Assembly: GCA_038030265.1 (NCBI GenBank)
Contig: CM075941.1
Location: 51,871,952 to 51,935,951, forward strand
DNA from: Corythucha ciliata
Lineage: Eukaryota; Arthropoda; Insecta; Hemiptera; Tingidae
Reading direction: 5' to 3'
DNA length: 64,000 bases
In this document: positions 22,485 to 32,029 of the stretch, piece by piece
How the letters are laid out: each line of letters begins with the position of its first letter
Numbering within the stretch: position 1 is the stretch's first letter
The notes under the pieces: generated by a model
Told to the model about the DNA's origin: nothing
Seen by the model: only the letters and a program-made list of their open reading frames with translations
The model's database searches: none
Program-made: the position numbers and the translations under genes

Positions 22485-25400
22485 TTATTTTGATAGAAAA
22501 TACCTACGCTATTTATTTCCTTTCTGTTATCGCACCGCGATGGTGAGAGCGTAGATAGAAGTCCAATGAGCTCGAATGAAATAAAAGTGAAAAACAACTT
22601 ATGCTTGTCTTTAAACTTGATTATTTTCCACGACCGTGGGACTAAAACACTTATACTGGGACGAGAATGCACTAAACAACTCTTTTGACTTCAGAAGCTG
22701 CAAAAAATTGCGCCATCAAACACCGTAAGAGGAGAAAAGAGGTCATCAGGGTAGGCCAGCGTGTCTCAAAATGGCCTAAAATGAGCGTTTCACGTTGGTC
22801 GTTGGTTTCGGTCAAATTTTCTTCACACCTCGTTGGGACATCGAGGTATGCTTGCGTCAGGGCCAAATTTTGAGAAATTGACTGGCCACTGAGGACAAAA
22901 TGCCCCTGGCTGACGCTCACATAATTCGTATTCAGCTCGACAAAATCTATCAAATGGGGCAAGTTTCCTTGGTATAATATCATGTTTTGCGGTTGAATGT
23001 TACTGTCACCAATTTATTGGCTTCTGGCTTGGGCAGGTCAGGCAACCCTTTTTATCAGTAGTATCAGCCTCTCGTGGTGAGAGCCTCAGATTCACAGATT
23101 ACAACAGGTTGGAGGGGGGCGTGTATCGTGAACGCCACAAAACGCTTTAAAAGCCTTGTCTAATTAATTATTCGTTAATCATTACTACACGCTTTTGCGT
23201 TAGATTTGGAAAATGGTAAGGTTTATTTTCTCAAAGTTATCCAATGTGGGCTGTATAATGCAGATCGATCCCTCGAACGGCGCTCAACTGTTGGAAAATG
23301 CGACTATAGTGAACACCCAAAAACCCAACTAAATGGCCAAAAATGACAGTATTTTGCGTTTTCATTTTTGTTATAACCGATTTCTTTGGCTGATGAGCGA
23401 CCAATCGAAGACAACATGAGGATCATTCTCAGACTGTTTTGCCACCCTAAATGTCCACTGACAAAGAGTGGCCACTAAATTCTTGTATGGAGAACACAGG
23501 GTGTCTGTCAATCAGCTCATGGTCAAAATGATGCTGTCGTCAAAGGCTCCGTACAGAAGAAATTCTCTCTGTGATTCATTGCCACAGTCAGTTTTGAAGC
23601 CTGAGAGATGAGAGAAAAAAAAAAAAAAAAATAGAGAGAAAGAAAAAAAAAACCCTTTTCTTCTAGAGCCACGTGCTGTAATAAAGCAATTTACTTTGAG
23701 TTTAAATGAGTTCCTTGATTGACTATGAAAAAATAAAAGAAGTAGTTCTCTTGGAGTAGAGCTAATTACTCACTCGAAATTGTTAAATTAAAATGAGAAA
23801 CAGTGGCGAGAAAAAGATGTTGCATAGCCAGAGGTAGTCAAAGAGAGAATTTTCGATAATTAATCCCGCGTTGTGGCTGTAACGGACCGGGTTCTTATTT
23901 ACAACACCTTTTTAACCCGAAAGAGAGGATTTAGTTGGAGGCTAACGTGGATTCCGTGGAAGTTGGTAACGCGAAGGTTCAATAGCACTTCTCGAGTTGA
24001 TTGAATCGAATGTATTATACGTGAAAATAGTTCGTTTTCATTAATGGACATTCCAATCGTTATAAATTCCATTCGTTTTAAACTTCACTCTTCACTATCC
24101 GATCAAACTGATACTAAACACCGAAAGAATATCACCCGAGACTGTTTCAATTAAATTGTTGAAAGCCTCCACTCACCATTTTCCACCTCTATCACCCGCC
24201 CGGTTTTACGTCGAGTGGAAAACCACTTAGAAAGATTAAAACTTTCTAGTTTCAACAGATGCTCCCTCAATAGTATTACGTACACAATTTGAAGACAGGC
24301 AACCTCTGGTTTGAGTGTTGTTTGATGACTTGAAGCGTGAAATAGAGAGAGAGTGAGGAGGCCAACCTCTTAAAACTCGGGTTTCTCTGCAATGCACGCT
24401 ATCTCACACACAAAAAAAAAAAAAACAAAGTTTCATGGATTATTCTAAAGGTTTGTGGTCAGTGAGACTCGTTAAAACGTAGCCCTCGTAGATGTCCTAT
24501 TACTCTATCGAGGTGCTGCACCTGTTACGGTGAATAAAACTGGACATTTTGCCTCTATAAAATAATAGTTAATTGTTCTACCAAAATTTATACTAGGGAG
24601 TAACAAGTGAACGAGTTGAGAGAGCGACCATTAATATTGTCTGTACTGAGCACTGTTTCCTTTTGTGTTTCAGGTGAGTAATTCACTTAGACGTGAGTGA
24701 AGAAGCTTATTGCTGTGAAAGTGAAGATGATACCACTGCGTGCATTACAAAAGGTTCGTAATTTATTCATTAGCAGTCAGCGACCTTCTATCTCTGAGTC
24801 ACGCGTTGAAACGAGAGAAATTCAATAAACAAGGCCATCATTGATATCTGTTCTTTCGTTGTCTTTTCCCCGTTATGACTTGAATAAGGAGAAAGCAATT
24901 TTCATATTCAGCTGCGCTCCACAAGACGAATGGTTTAAAAAAAAAAAAAAAAAGTGTCCAATTTATCATGTTGATCCCATCTATAAGGGAACCTTGTAGT
25001 AAGTCGCATTGCTTCAACTTTCTAAGAAGATTACACACTCGGCCTGAGATGAAGGTCCCTCCTCTTGCAGCCTCCCCCCCCCCGGCCACAGAATGAACTT
25101 ACAACACTCACACTATAGTCACCAGAAGCAAGGGTTTTGAAAAGCCACCCTTTCAATCTTCAAATCCTTTACGTATTCCATGAATATTATAGCTACGAAG
25201 TCATTTATGTTCCTCAAATATTAATAAAAATTTAAAAAATCAAATAAACAATTTATTTAAACAAAACTTAATTACAGGAAACGCGATTTTTCCTCCAGAA
25301 ATGCGGATATCAGCCCCGCTGAAAATTCTTTGAAAAAAAAAAAAAAATGAATGAAAACACGTATCATTGTGATTTCCCGATACAGGGAATCCGAAAAATC

Positions 25401-25617
25401 AGGACAATAGAGAGATTTTGCAAACAGCTCCGCTAACGCTAACGTTAACGCTATTCACATTTAACGTGTTCGTAAGAATAGTTCGTGATTGGACAAATTG
25501 TATTTTTAGAACAACTGATTTAAAATAAAAAAAGGTAATTATAAATGTAAGATCTCAATAGTCTTCCCTCCTCACGGAGAAGATTCCCTGAGGGGATTGA
25601 TTTGATCAACGTGCCAC
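22485..25617. other. Unassigned spacer; one unrecognised ORF
   Basis: A 103-codon minus-strand frame at 22672-22983 has an ordinary amino-acid composition and no motif I recognise. It could be the 5' part of the neighbouring LINE. The remainder is AT-rich, with A-tracts at about 23610-23650 and 24412-24425. I see no other gene or element. Confidence 0.4.
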
Positions 25618-25618
25618 G

Positions 25619-25794
25619 GTTAAATCGAGGCGGAACAGGGGGGGGGGGAGAATAAGTTGTACTCACGGCTTCCAAGAACAAACTGACTCATTTACTACTC
25701 TTCTTTCTACAATTTAAAGTAAAATATAACTTTATCCGTTTTTATACAAAAGAAGGATCGAACAGTCCATAGTCCATTGTACCCTTTTATAACT
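25619..25794 (-). repeat. Gypsy 3' LTR
   Basis: This 176-bp copy is nearly identical to 30397-30588 apart from a 14-bp deletion. Read on the minus strand it begins AGTTATAAAAGGG and ends CGATTTAAC. An AGT...ACT-type terminus is seen in several gypsy lineages. The TATAAAA directly at the start may act as the promoter element. Confidence 0.9.
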
Positions 25795-25805
25795 CCCCCC
25801 CTTCC
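25795..25805 (-). other. Gypsy polypurine tract
   Basis: The minus strand reads GGAAGGGGGGG directly before the 3' LTR. This is the expected primer site for plus-strand DNA synthesis. Confidence 0.85.
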
Positions 25806-25932
25806 AGTCTTTACCATCTCAGATTATTGCAGCCGCAGAGCTGCTGAACAAGAACAAAAAAAAATTCTCTATTACAAAGTAATTCAACAGAATAAACGAA
25901 AAAAAATAATAATAAAATAAAATAAACACAAA

Positions 25933-26919
25933 TCACTTGGCAAGGCGTTTTACTTGGTCCATGTGCACAGTCAAAGTTACACCACGCCGACTTTGGGGGT
26001 TCACGACCATTATCCTGTTGCGACTTAAGATTGCTGTTACCGTGTATGGTCCCAGAAATCGTAAATCGGTTTTTCTGCGCTTGTAATGATTTTTGATGAA
26101 CACTCGGTCACCGCACTGGATTCTGCGCGCCAGGTTTTCGCTTTTCCGTACGTTGTACCTCTCTGTCCGGGTTGTTTTCTCACAGTGTGTGTCCTCTACA
26201 GTCTTTTTCTGAAGATCTAGATCCATTGTTAGCTCCAGAGGAGTTGCTCCTGTTGCAGAGTGAACTGAATTGTTGTAAGCTAGCACTGCACGGGCAACAG
26301 CCTCTGAGCCCCGAATTCCTCTACTGACGTCCAGCAAATGTAGGTGTTCTGTGATGGTATTGTGAAATCGCTCAATCATTCCATGTGACTGTGGATGCCC
26401 CGGGGTAGTAAATCGATACGATATCCCGAGTTCATCGAAGAGGCCCTGAATAATTCTATTGTGAAATTCTCTTCCTTTGTCCATCACGACTTCCTCAGGA
26501 CAACCTATTACGCTGAACAATGATTATAGTTTGTTCTTCATCTCCACAGCTGTCTTGTTCTCGATTGGTTCTGCCGTGGCGCGCCGCGACAGTCTGTCTA
26601 CGGTTGTGAGGTATCGAGCGCCGTCGTATGTGAATATGTCGATTTCGATTGTCTTGTTGTTCGCAGAGGGCGTTGGAGTAATCATTTGAGGTGGTCTAAG
26701 AGGGTTTCGGTCGTATTTTACCTTGCCGCATACGCAGCATTCCTTCAGAATTTTAGTGACGGTCCGGTCCATGCCAGACCAATAGTATTTCTTTCGCATT
26801 TGGTGGACAGTTTCTGTGATCCCTCGATCTGTTTCCTCTATCGTTTCCACTCTCTGTGTGCAAGTGATTATCCGCGTACCCTCGGTTAACCTTCCAGACC
26901 GGTAAATGGTTGATACTTT
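25933..26919 (-). pseudogene. Gypsy integrase (part of the pol frame)
   Basis: The DD35E core is intact at residue level. The first Asp is in IEIDIF, the second is in VVMDKGREF, and exactly 35 residues later comes the Glu in GMIERFH. The N-terminal zinc region is partial, with CCVCGK visible but a clear first His missing. The C-terminal part has the GDRVFIKNHYKRRKTDLRF beta-barrel segment typical of gypsy integrases. An in-frame TAA at 26524-26526 lies between the first and second Asp, so the chain is cut even though all the catalytic residues are encoded. It ends at 25933 with a proper stop, 128 bp before the polypurine tract. Confidence 0.9.
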
Positions 26920-27810
26920 TTAAAATAATGTCGGATCTCCGCAGTACATGAAGAAAGTCTTTCCCCTGTGGATTGTTTCATTCAGTTTCGTGATCAAATC
27001 GTCATCACTTACCCGATCTCCCACTGTAATCGTAGTCACCCTGGTGGATCCGTACCTGTGCACCCTCAAGTCAAGTTGACTGCCTTCACTACTTTCAAAG
27101 ATCAATTGGTATCGCTTGTTATTGATGACATCGTCCACGATCTCCATTTCGGCGTCGTGAGCCTCAATTTCTGAGGTATCCTCCTGTTCATTTCCAAACA
27201 GCCGTGAGTAAAAAACTTCACTCGAATCTTGGGGATCCGCTTGTTCCAAGGCGTTCACATTCCGCGAGAGGCAATCGGCTACAGTGTTGTCCGCTCCTCG
27301 TATGTGTTTGATCTTGAACGCGTATGCTGCCAATTTCTCTTTCCACTTGGTTATTCGCGCGGACGTTTCTTTCAATTTACTAACCCAGATAAGAGGCATG
27401 TGGTCCGTCCGCAATTCAAACTCAGTCCCGAAAAGGTACGGTCGGAAATACTCGACGCTCCACACTATGCCCAATAGTTCCCTTTCAATCGTACTGTAGC
27501 GTCTCTCTGCGGGCGTGAGCTTCCGACTAGCAAATGCGATCGGTTTTTCACCTTCAGGGGAGTTCTGAGCCAATACTGCCCCCACGGCAACGAGGCTCGC
27601 GTCAGTAGTTAGAATGAACGGCTCGTTCAAATCCGGAAACTTGAGAATTGGAGCAGAGCACAACTCGTCCTTGCAAGTATCCACGGCCTTTCTTACTTCC
27701 GTGGTTATCTCGAATTTCCTCCCCTTTTTCAGCAGAGCGATCAAGGGTTCCAGGATTCGAGCGAAGTTCTTTACAAATTTTCCATAGTACCCCGCCATTT
27801 CCAAGAACGT
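26920..27810 (-). pseudogene. Gypsy RT connection and RNase H (part of the pol frame)
   Basis: The segment starts right after the TGA at 27811-27813 with FLEMAGYYGKFV. It continues with ILTTDASLVAVGAVL (first RNase H Asp), SRKLTPAERRYSTIERELL (catalytic Glu), LRTDHMPLIW (second Asp) and GADNTVADCLSRN (last Asp). Every RNase H catalytic residue is visible. The frame stops at TAA 26920-26922, but the same frame continues into integrase without any shift. Confidence 0.9.
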
Positions 27811-29124
27811 TCAGACTTCCTTAACATTTCGGGGCACGGGAATATCCCGGATTGCTTCGGTCTTGTGGAGATCTGGTCTTACGCCCTCAGCCGAGACTAT
27901 GTGACCCATGAATTTCACTTCGGATTGGAATAAGTTCGTCTTTTCCCTCGATACCTTCAGACCGAATTCTCGTAGTCGCTCGAAGACTCTTCGTAGATGT
28001 CTCTCGTGTTCCCGTTGACTGCTACTAAATACAATAATATCGTCCATGTAGACTTGGATGTTCTGGTCCTCTAGACCCTCAAGGAACTCGTCCATCAACC
28101 GCTGAAAGGTAATCGGGGCGTTCTTCAATCCAAAGGGCATTCTAACGAACTCGTAATGCCCTCTTTCGAAGCTGAAGACTGTTTTATTGGTGTCCCTGGG
28201 GTGCATTCCTATTTGGTGGTACCCAGCCTTCAGGTCCAGCGTGCTAAAGTATTTAGCACCATGCATACGATCGAGCATATCTTCTAACTTAGGTAGAGGA
28301 TATTTTTCGGTCAGGGTCTTTTCATTGAGACCCCTGTAGTCGACCACTACGCGGTAATTTATGTCCTTTCCTTCAGTGGTTTTCTTCGGCACTGCCCACA
28401 GTGGGCTGCAGTACTCAGACGTGGACTTCCTGACTATACCTTGTTTCAGCATTTCAGTTATTTCTTGTCTAATAACTGCTCTCATAGCGTGTGGATATCG
28501 CCTCGGTTTTACATTCACCGGTGTCTCAGTGACAAGGTCAATGTGGTGTCTGACCCTCCCCGTTATTGACTGAGGTTCTCCTTCTCGGTAAATAGTGTCA
28601 TCAAACCTGTCAAGAATTTGTTCTCCCAGTTTCTTACATTGACTGACAACTGTGCTACCCGCGAAGAGATAGTTCCCCTTCTGTGTACGATCTGTGGATT
28701 CATACCTCTCCGTCCCGAGTCTAATCTTCCACTTGTTTCTACCGAATTTCTGCTCAAATCCGGCTTTATTCAAAATGTCGCATCCGATAATCATGTCATA
28801 CTGTTTACTTTTAATTTTTGCTACGTGTATTCTGTGTAAATCGTCCGACCCAGTTAACGTTTTTAATTTAATAACAGATTCCCCTAATACAGGTTTTTTC
28901 CCGCTCAAAGTAAGAAAGTAGCATCGACATCTCCGCACGTTCCCGATCGTTTCTATTTGATGAGTCACTTTATCACTTACTATCGAACCATCGGCACCAT
29001 TGTCAATGAGCGCGTTTATTCCCCAACGTCTTATAAAAAATATAGGCAATAACCCCTTTTCTTCTTTTATCGCTTCAAATTTCTCATTTTCACCACTATC
29101 GCCTATATTCTTCGTTCTTAATTC
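27811..29124 (-). pseudogene. Gypsy protease and reverse transcriptase (part of the pol frame)
   Basis: Just after the TAG at the gag-pol border, the protease shows ALIDNGADGSIVSD and later YDMIIGCDIL. The usual D-[ST]-G is D-N-G here, which would be expected to weaken or remove activity. RT follows with SPLWAVPKK, DYRGLNEKT, STLDLKAGYHQI (first catalytic Asp), MPFGLKNAPITFQ, VYMDDIIVFS (YMDD) and FMGHIVS. The segment ends in TGA at 27811-27813, where related proteins normally continue without interruption. The TGA could come from CGA by one transition. Confidence 0.9.
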
Positions 29125-30291
29125 CTACGTTCGCTTACCTCTTTCATCTTTTTTCTCACCTCCAGGAGACGGCAACCTGGGCCATTCTTCTTCCACGTCA
29201 TGTCCCCTCGTTGTGCCCTTCCTGTGAGACTGGGTCTGAGCTTTCTTCGGCGGGCTCATTCCGTCGTCGGAATCTGTCGTTGTCCCCGTCTCCTCGGACG
29301 ACGTCGGGCTATCCCGGCTCTTATACCTGTTCCTTCGCGAGCTTCGTCTCTTTATCGCTTTTATCTCCATTGGCTCGTCGTACCTACGGGATTGTGCTTG
29401 TGCACGGCGGTACAAGTAGGGGCATTCACGCGCGAAGTGCCCTTCTTCGTTGCATTGCCAGCAAAGCCTTGGCGCGGGGCCTCCTCGCCCTCGCCATTCA
29501 TGTTTATTTCTATCCGAAGAACCACTAACTCGGCGTGAGTCCTTTCTCTGGTTCCACGAGCCTTGATTAGGCCGACGAAACTCTCGTGGAGGTCGATATT
29601 CTGCTCTTCGGGGTCGCGCAGGCTGCCAATCTTGTTCGTCCTCCGGTCGATGTTTGATTTGGGAGTCCTCCTCCTCTTCGCCCTGCACCAGATCGATGAG
29701 TTCCGCAACTGTATCCGGCTTTATTATCTTGATAGACGTCTTCGTTTTTTCGTCCAAGTATTTTATCAAGAGTTCTTGAAGAACAGCCTCGTAAGCGCTA
29801 ATAGTGTGGGTCTTTTCTTCTGCGCTCTTACCTGACTCCATAACGCGATCTTTTAAACGCCGAAAAGCCACCGCTATTCTCTTCGCAAAATCGCTTGCCG
29901 ACTCTTGTCGATTTGTACGCTTCATCTCGAATAACTTGAGCGCACTCTTCCCCACAGATTTCCTCGCTCCGCCATACCTCTCTTTTAACGCCAACTTAAC
30001 TTTTTCCCACGGCGTAGCAAATGACAGTCCCAGGTCCGTGATTAGCGCGATGTCAATTCGGGCTTAAAAAAACCCGTAGAGACTAGTCATCGTTTTCAAA
30101 TCGAGAGGTCTCTCTTCAATTTGCGCGTGTACCGCGTCCATCCTCTCGATGAACAAATCGAGCTCCGATGTTCTTCCATCAAACGTTTTGATGGACCCGA
30201 TCATAGTTGTCAAGTATTGTGTGTGACCAATACGAGCTTTCTCCAGCTTCAGAGCTCTTTCAAACTCAGCCGGATCGAGTTGTTGTTCCAT
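29125..30291 (-). pseudogene. Gypsy gag with CCHC knuckle
   Basis: The likely start is the ATG at 30289-30291 (MEQQLDPAEFERAL), about 88 bp downstream of the primer binding site. A capsid-like helical part follows, containing FDGRTSELDLFIERMDAV. A TAA at 30064-30066 splits the frame, which then resumes unshifted with ALKERYGGARKSVGKSALKL. The nucleocapsid part is Arg-rich and carries one zinc knuckle, CWQCNEEGHFARECP (about 29430-29475), a standard CX2CX4HX4C. The C-terminal tail is Ser, Glu and Arg rich. The frame ends at TAG 29125-29127 and pol continues in the same frame. Confidence 0.9.
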
Positions 30292-30378
30292 AGCTGTTCT
30301 CTTTAAAAAGGTGGACGGGAGGGGAATACAACCGAGAGAGAGGAAAAAAAAAAAAAAAAAATCACTTAGGTAATCAAC

Positions 30379-30396
30379 TCCCGGGTTTCGGCACCA
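30379..30396 (-). promoter_or_regulatory. Primer binding site complementary to tRNA-Phe
   Basis: Directly after the 5' LTR the minus strand reads TGGTGCCGAAACCCGGGA. This is the exact complement of the last 18 bases of animal tRNA-Phe including CCA (TCCCGGGTTTCGGCACCA), as I recall that tRNA. It would prime minus-strand DNA synthesis. Confidence 0.85.
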
Positions 30397-30588
30397 GTTA
30401 AATCGAGGCGGAACAGGGGGGGGGGGGGAGAATAAGTTGTACTCACGGCTTCCAAGAACGAACTGACTCATTTACTACTCTTCTTTCTACAATTTAAAAT
30501 AAAATAAAACTTTATCTGTTTTTATACAAAAGAAGGAGAAGGTAAAGACTATCGAACAGTCCATAGCCCATTGTACCCTTTTATAACT
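30397..30588 (-). repeat. Gypsy 5' LTR
   Basis: This 192-bp partner of 25619-25794 has a 13-base G run near its end and an extra 14-bp segment absent from the 3' LTR. On the minus strand it starts AGTTATAAAAGGG. The start site and the poly(A) signal cannot be placed with confidence. Confidence 0.9.
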
Positions 30589-30589
30589 T

Positions 30590-30965
30590 ACATACACCGT
30601 CAGAGGTTTTCACGAGGTACATCACTTCACCCCAAGTTTTCTTATTACTTGAACCTTTTTCCATTTATCTGTGTGCCCACTGAAATTTCTTATCATCACG
30701 GCATCACCAGCGTGAAAAACTCTTTTTGATTTCTTAATTTCAGTTACGTTTGGAGTAGGATTGGTTTGATCAAATCGATAAGGGAACGAATACTTTTTCC
30801 GAACATGATTTCCGATGTCCTGTTACAGAGTGTGGTGTCATGTGATTTGTCAAAAGAAATCTGTTCAGTTTCAAATTCAGAGTCCCTGCATCTTTTGCCA
30901 TCTTCCGAAGGGCTACTTTCAATGTTTGGGACGTATCTCTCGGTTTGCCCATTCGATGAAAGGTA
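30590..30965 (-). pseudogene. Older gypsy integrase C-terminal fragment
   Basis: The minus-strand translation gives LNLKLNRFLLTNHMTPHSVTG, matching the region after the catalytic Glu of gypsy integrases, where F-L-Y-R-x-TPHSTTG is usual. After a frame break it gives HAGDAVMIRNFSGHTDKWKK, the C-terminal barrel with its GD-V-RNF and KW signature. It directly abuts the 5' LTR of the element to its left. It does not belong to that element, whose own integrase is present and different. Confidence 0.7.
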
Positions 30966-31068
30966 ACAGGGAGCAGTTAATAGGTGACTACCTAAAAAAG
31001 AAATGTCTTTTTTTCAATTTGTCCATAATTAAACGTTTTGAAAGAAAAGAACACTGATTTTTAACAAG

Positions 31069-31086
31069 TGGCGACCGTAACGGGAC
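31069..31086 (+). promoter_or_regulatory. BEL/Pao primer binding site
   Basis: TGGCGACCGTAACGGGAC follows TTAACA and lies just upstream of a BEL-type gag. It resembles the TGGCGACCGTGACGG-type sites of Pao and other elements thought to use tRNA-Arg. The 5' LTR should therefore end at about 31067; less than 100 bp of it remain. Confidence 0.6.
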
Positions 31087-31104
31087 AGTGTTCTTTTTAC
31101 GGAT

Positions 31105-31931
31105 ATGGATAAATTGACGAAAAACCGAAACGTGAAGCGAACGCGCTCTAACAAACTGTACGACGAGCTAATCGAATTCCTAGAAGAGACGCCTTTCAAG
31201 TTTGCCGAATTCGAGACGAAGGCGGAAACGTTCATCGAACGCTTCGAAGAAATTCGAGTTTTGGACAAAGAAATATACGAATTTGTGCCAACAAGTACTA
31301 CTCCATTCTTACTACAATGAAAAGGCTGGGAAAGAAGACCACTCTTCCTGAACAGAGCGAAGCAGATCGAAGTAGTTGTTGTTCTTTGAACAAATCTGCA
31401 GAGAGGCGGAAGTATAAACTTCCCGTCATCGAACTGGAGAAGTATGATGGTGACCTCAAAGGGTGGGTAAAGGTTTGGTCTTTATTCAAGAAAATAGACA
31501 ACCACACGGATTTAGACGACGCGGACAAGTTTCAGTACTTATTGCAAGCCACGGCTCCTGGTTCTCGAGCGCGTCGAGTCGTTGAGAGCTACCCACCGAC
31601 AGCTGAAAACTACAAGAAAGCAATAGCCGCCTTAAAAGATCGCTTTGGACGACAAGACCTTCTAATAGAGGTATATTTCAGAGAACTAATCTCACTAATT
31701 GTGGAAAATGCTCGCAGCCCCAGTCGGAACAACCTTCCGGCACTTTATGACCGTCTTGAAGCGCATCTTCAAGCGCTAGAATCCCTAGAAGTTTCCACGA
31801 CGACATGTGCAGCCATGATTTTCCCAATGATCGAATCCTGCTTGCCAGAGGAACTCCTGAGGGCCTGGCAGCGGCATAAAACGACATCTGTGACGACGAC
31901 AGACGAGGATGAGCTATCTTCTGTTTCATGA
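31105..31931 (+). pseudogene. BEL/Pao gag remnant
   Basis: The first frame (31105-31320) is a charged helical N-terminus beginning MDKLTKNRNVKRTRSNKLYD. After a frameshift near 31295 the second frame (31317-31931) contains KLPVIELEKYDGDLKGWVKV, then DKFQYLLQATAPGSRARRVV, then ESYPPTAENYKKAIAALKDR. This is the conserved core of the gag-like domain (DUF1759) of BEL/Pao elements. The sequence then runs into unrelated AT-rich array sequence. Protease, RT and the rest are absent. Confidence 0.85.
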
Positions 31932-32029
31932 AACTGACAGACGATGGAGTTCTCGTCCCTTCCTACTCTTTTCCCACGCCGATGGCACACCCTTATTGTT
32001 TTCGATGTTTTGTTCTCAGGTAAGTTCAC

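Larger units (their letters stand above)
25619..30588 (-). mobile_element. Complete-ended Ty3/gypsy element, one gag-pol frame with five stops
   Basis: Two LTRs (25619-25794 and 30397-30588) bound an internal region with a primer binding site, gag, protease, RT, RNase H, integrase and a polypurine tract, all on the minus strand. Five base substitutions by eye, a 14-bp indel and a G-run length change separate the LTRs, so the element is old but recognisable. The flanking bases (CCAC on the left, TACA on the right) do not form a clear target duplication. A scrap of another gypsy lies directly to its right. Confidence 0.95.

Noticed and set aside
24661..24761. Possible host 5' exon (cag/GTGAGTAATTC ... 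ATGATACCACTGCG, then gttcg)
   Set aside because: Splice-like borders and a short ATG frame occur by chance often. No continuing coding sequence was found downstream.
25420..25475. GCTAACGTTAACGC palindromes here and near 50670 as copies of the 58140 hAT MITE
   Set aside because: Only short palindromic words are shared; neither the TAGAGATGGGC ends nor the longer interior match.
29000..29227. Plus-strand frames opposite gypsy gag and pol
   Set aside because: Antisense shadows; the minus strand carries the ordered gag-pol motifs.
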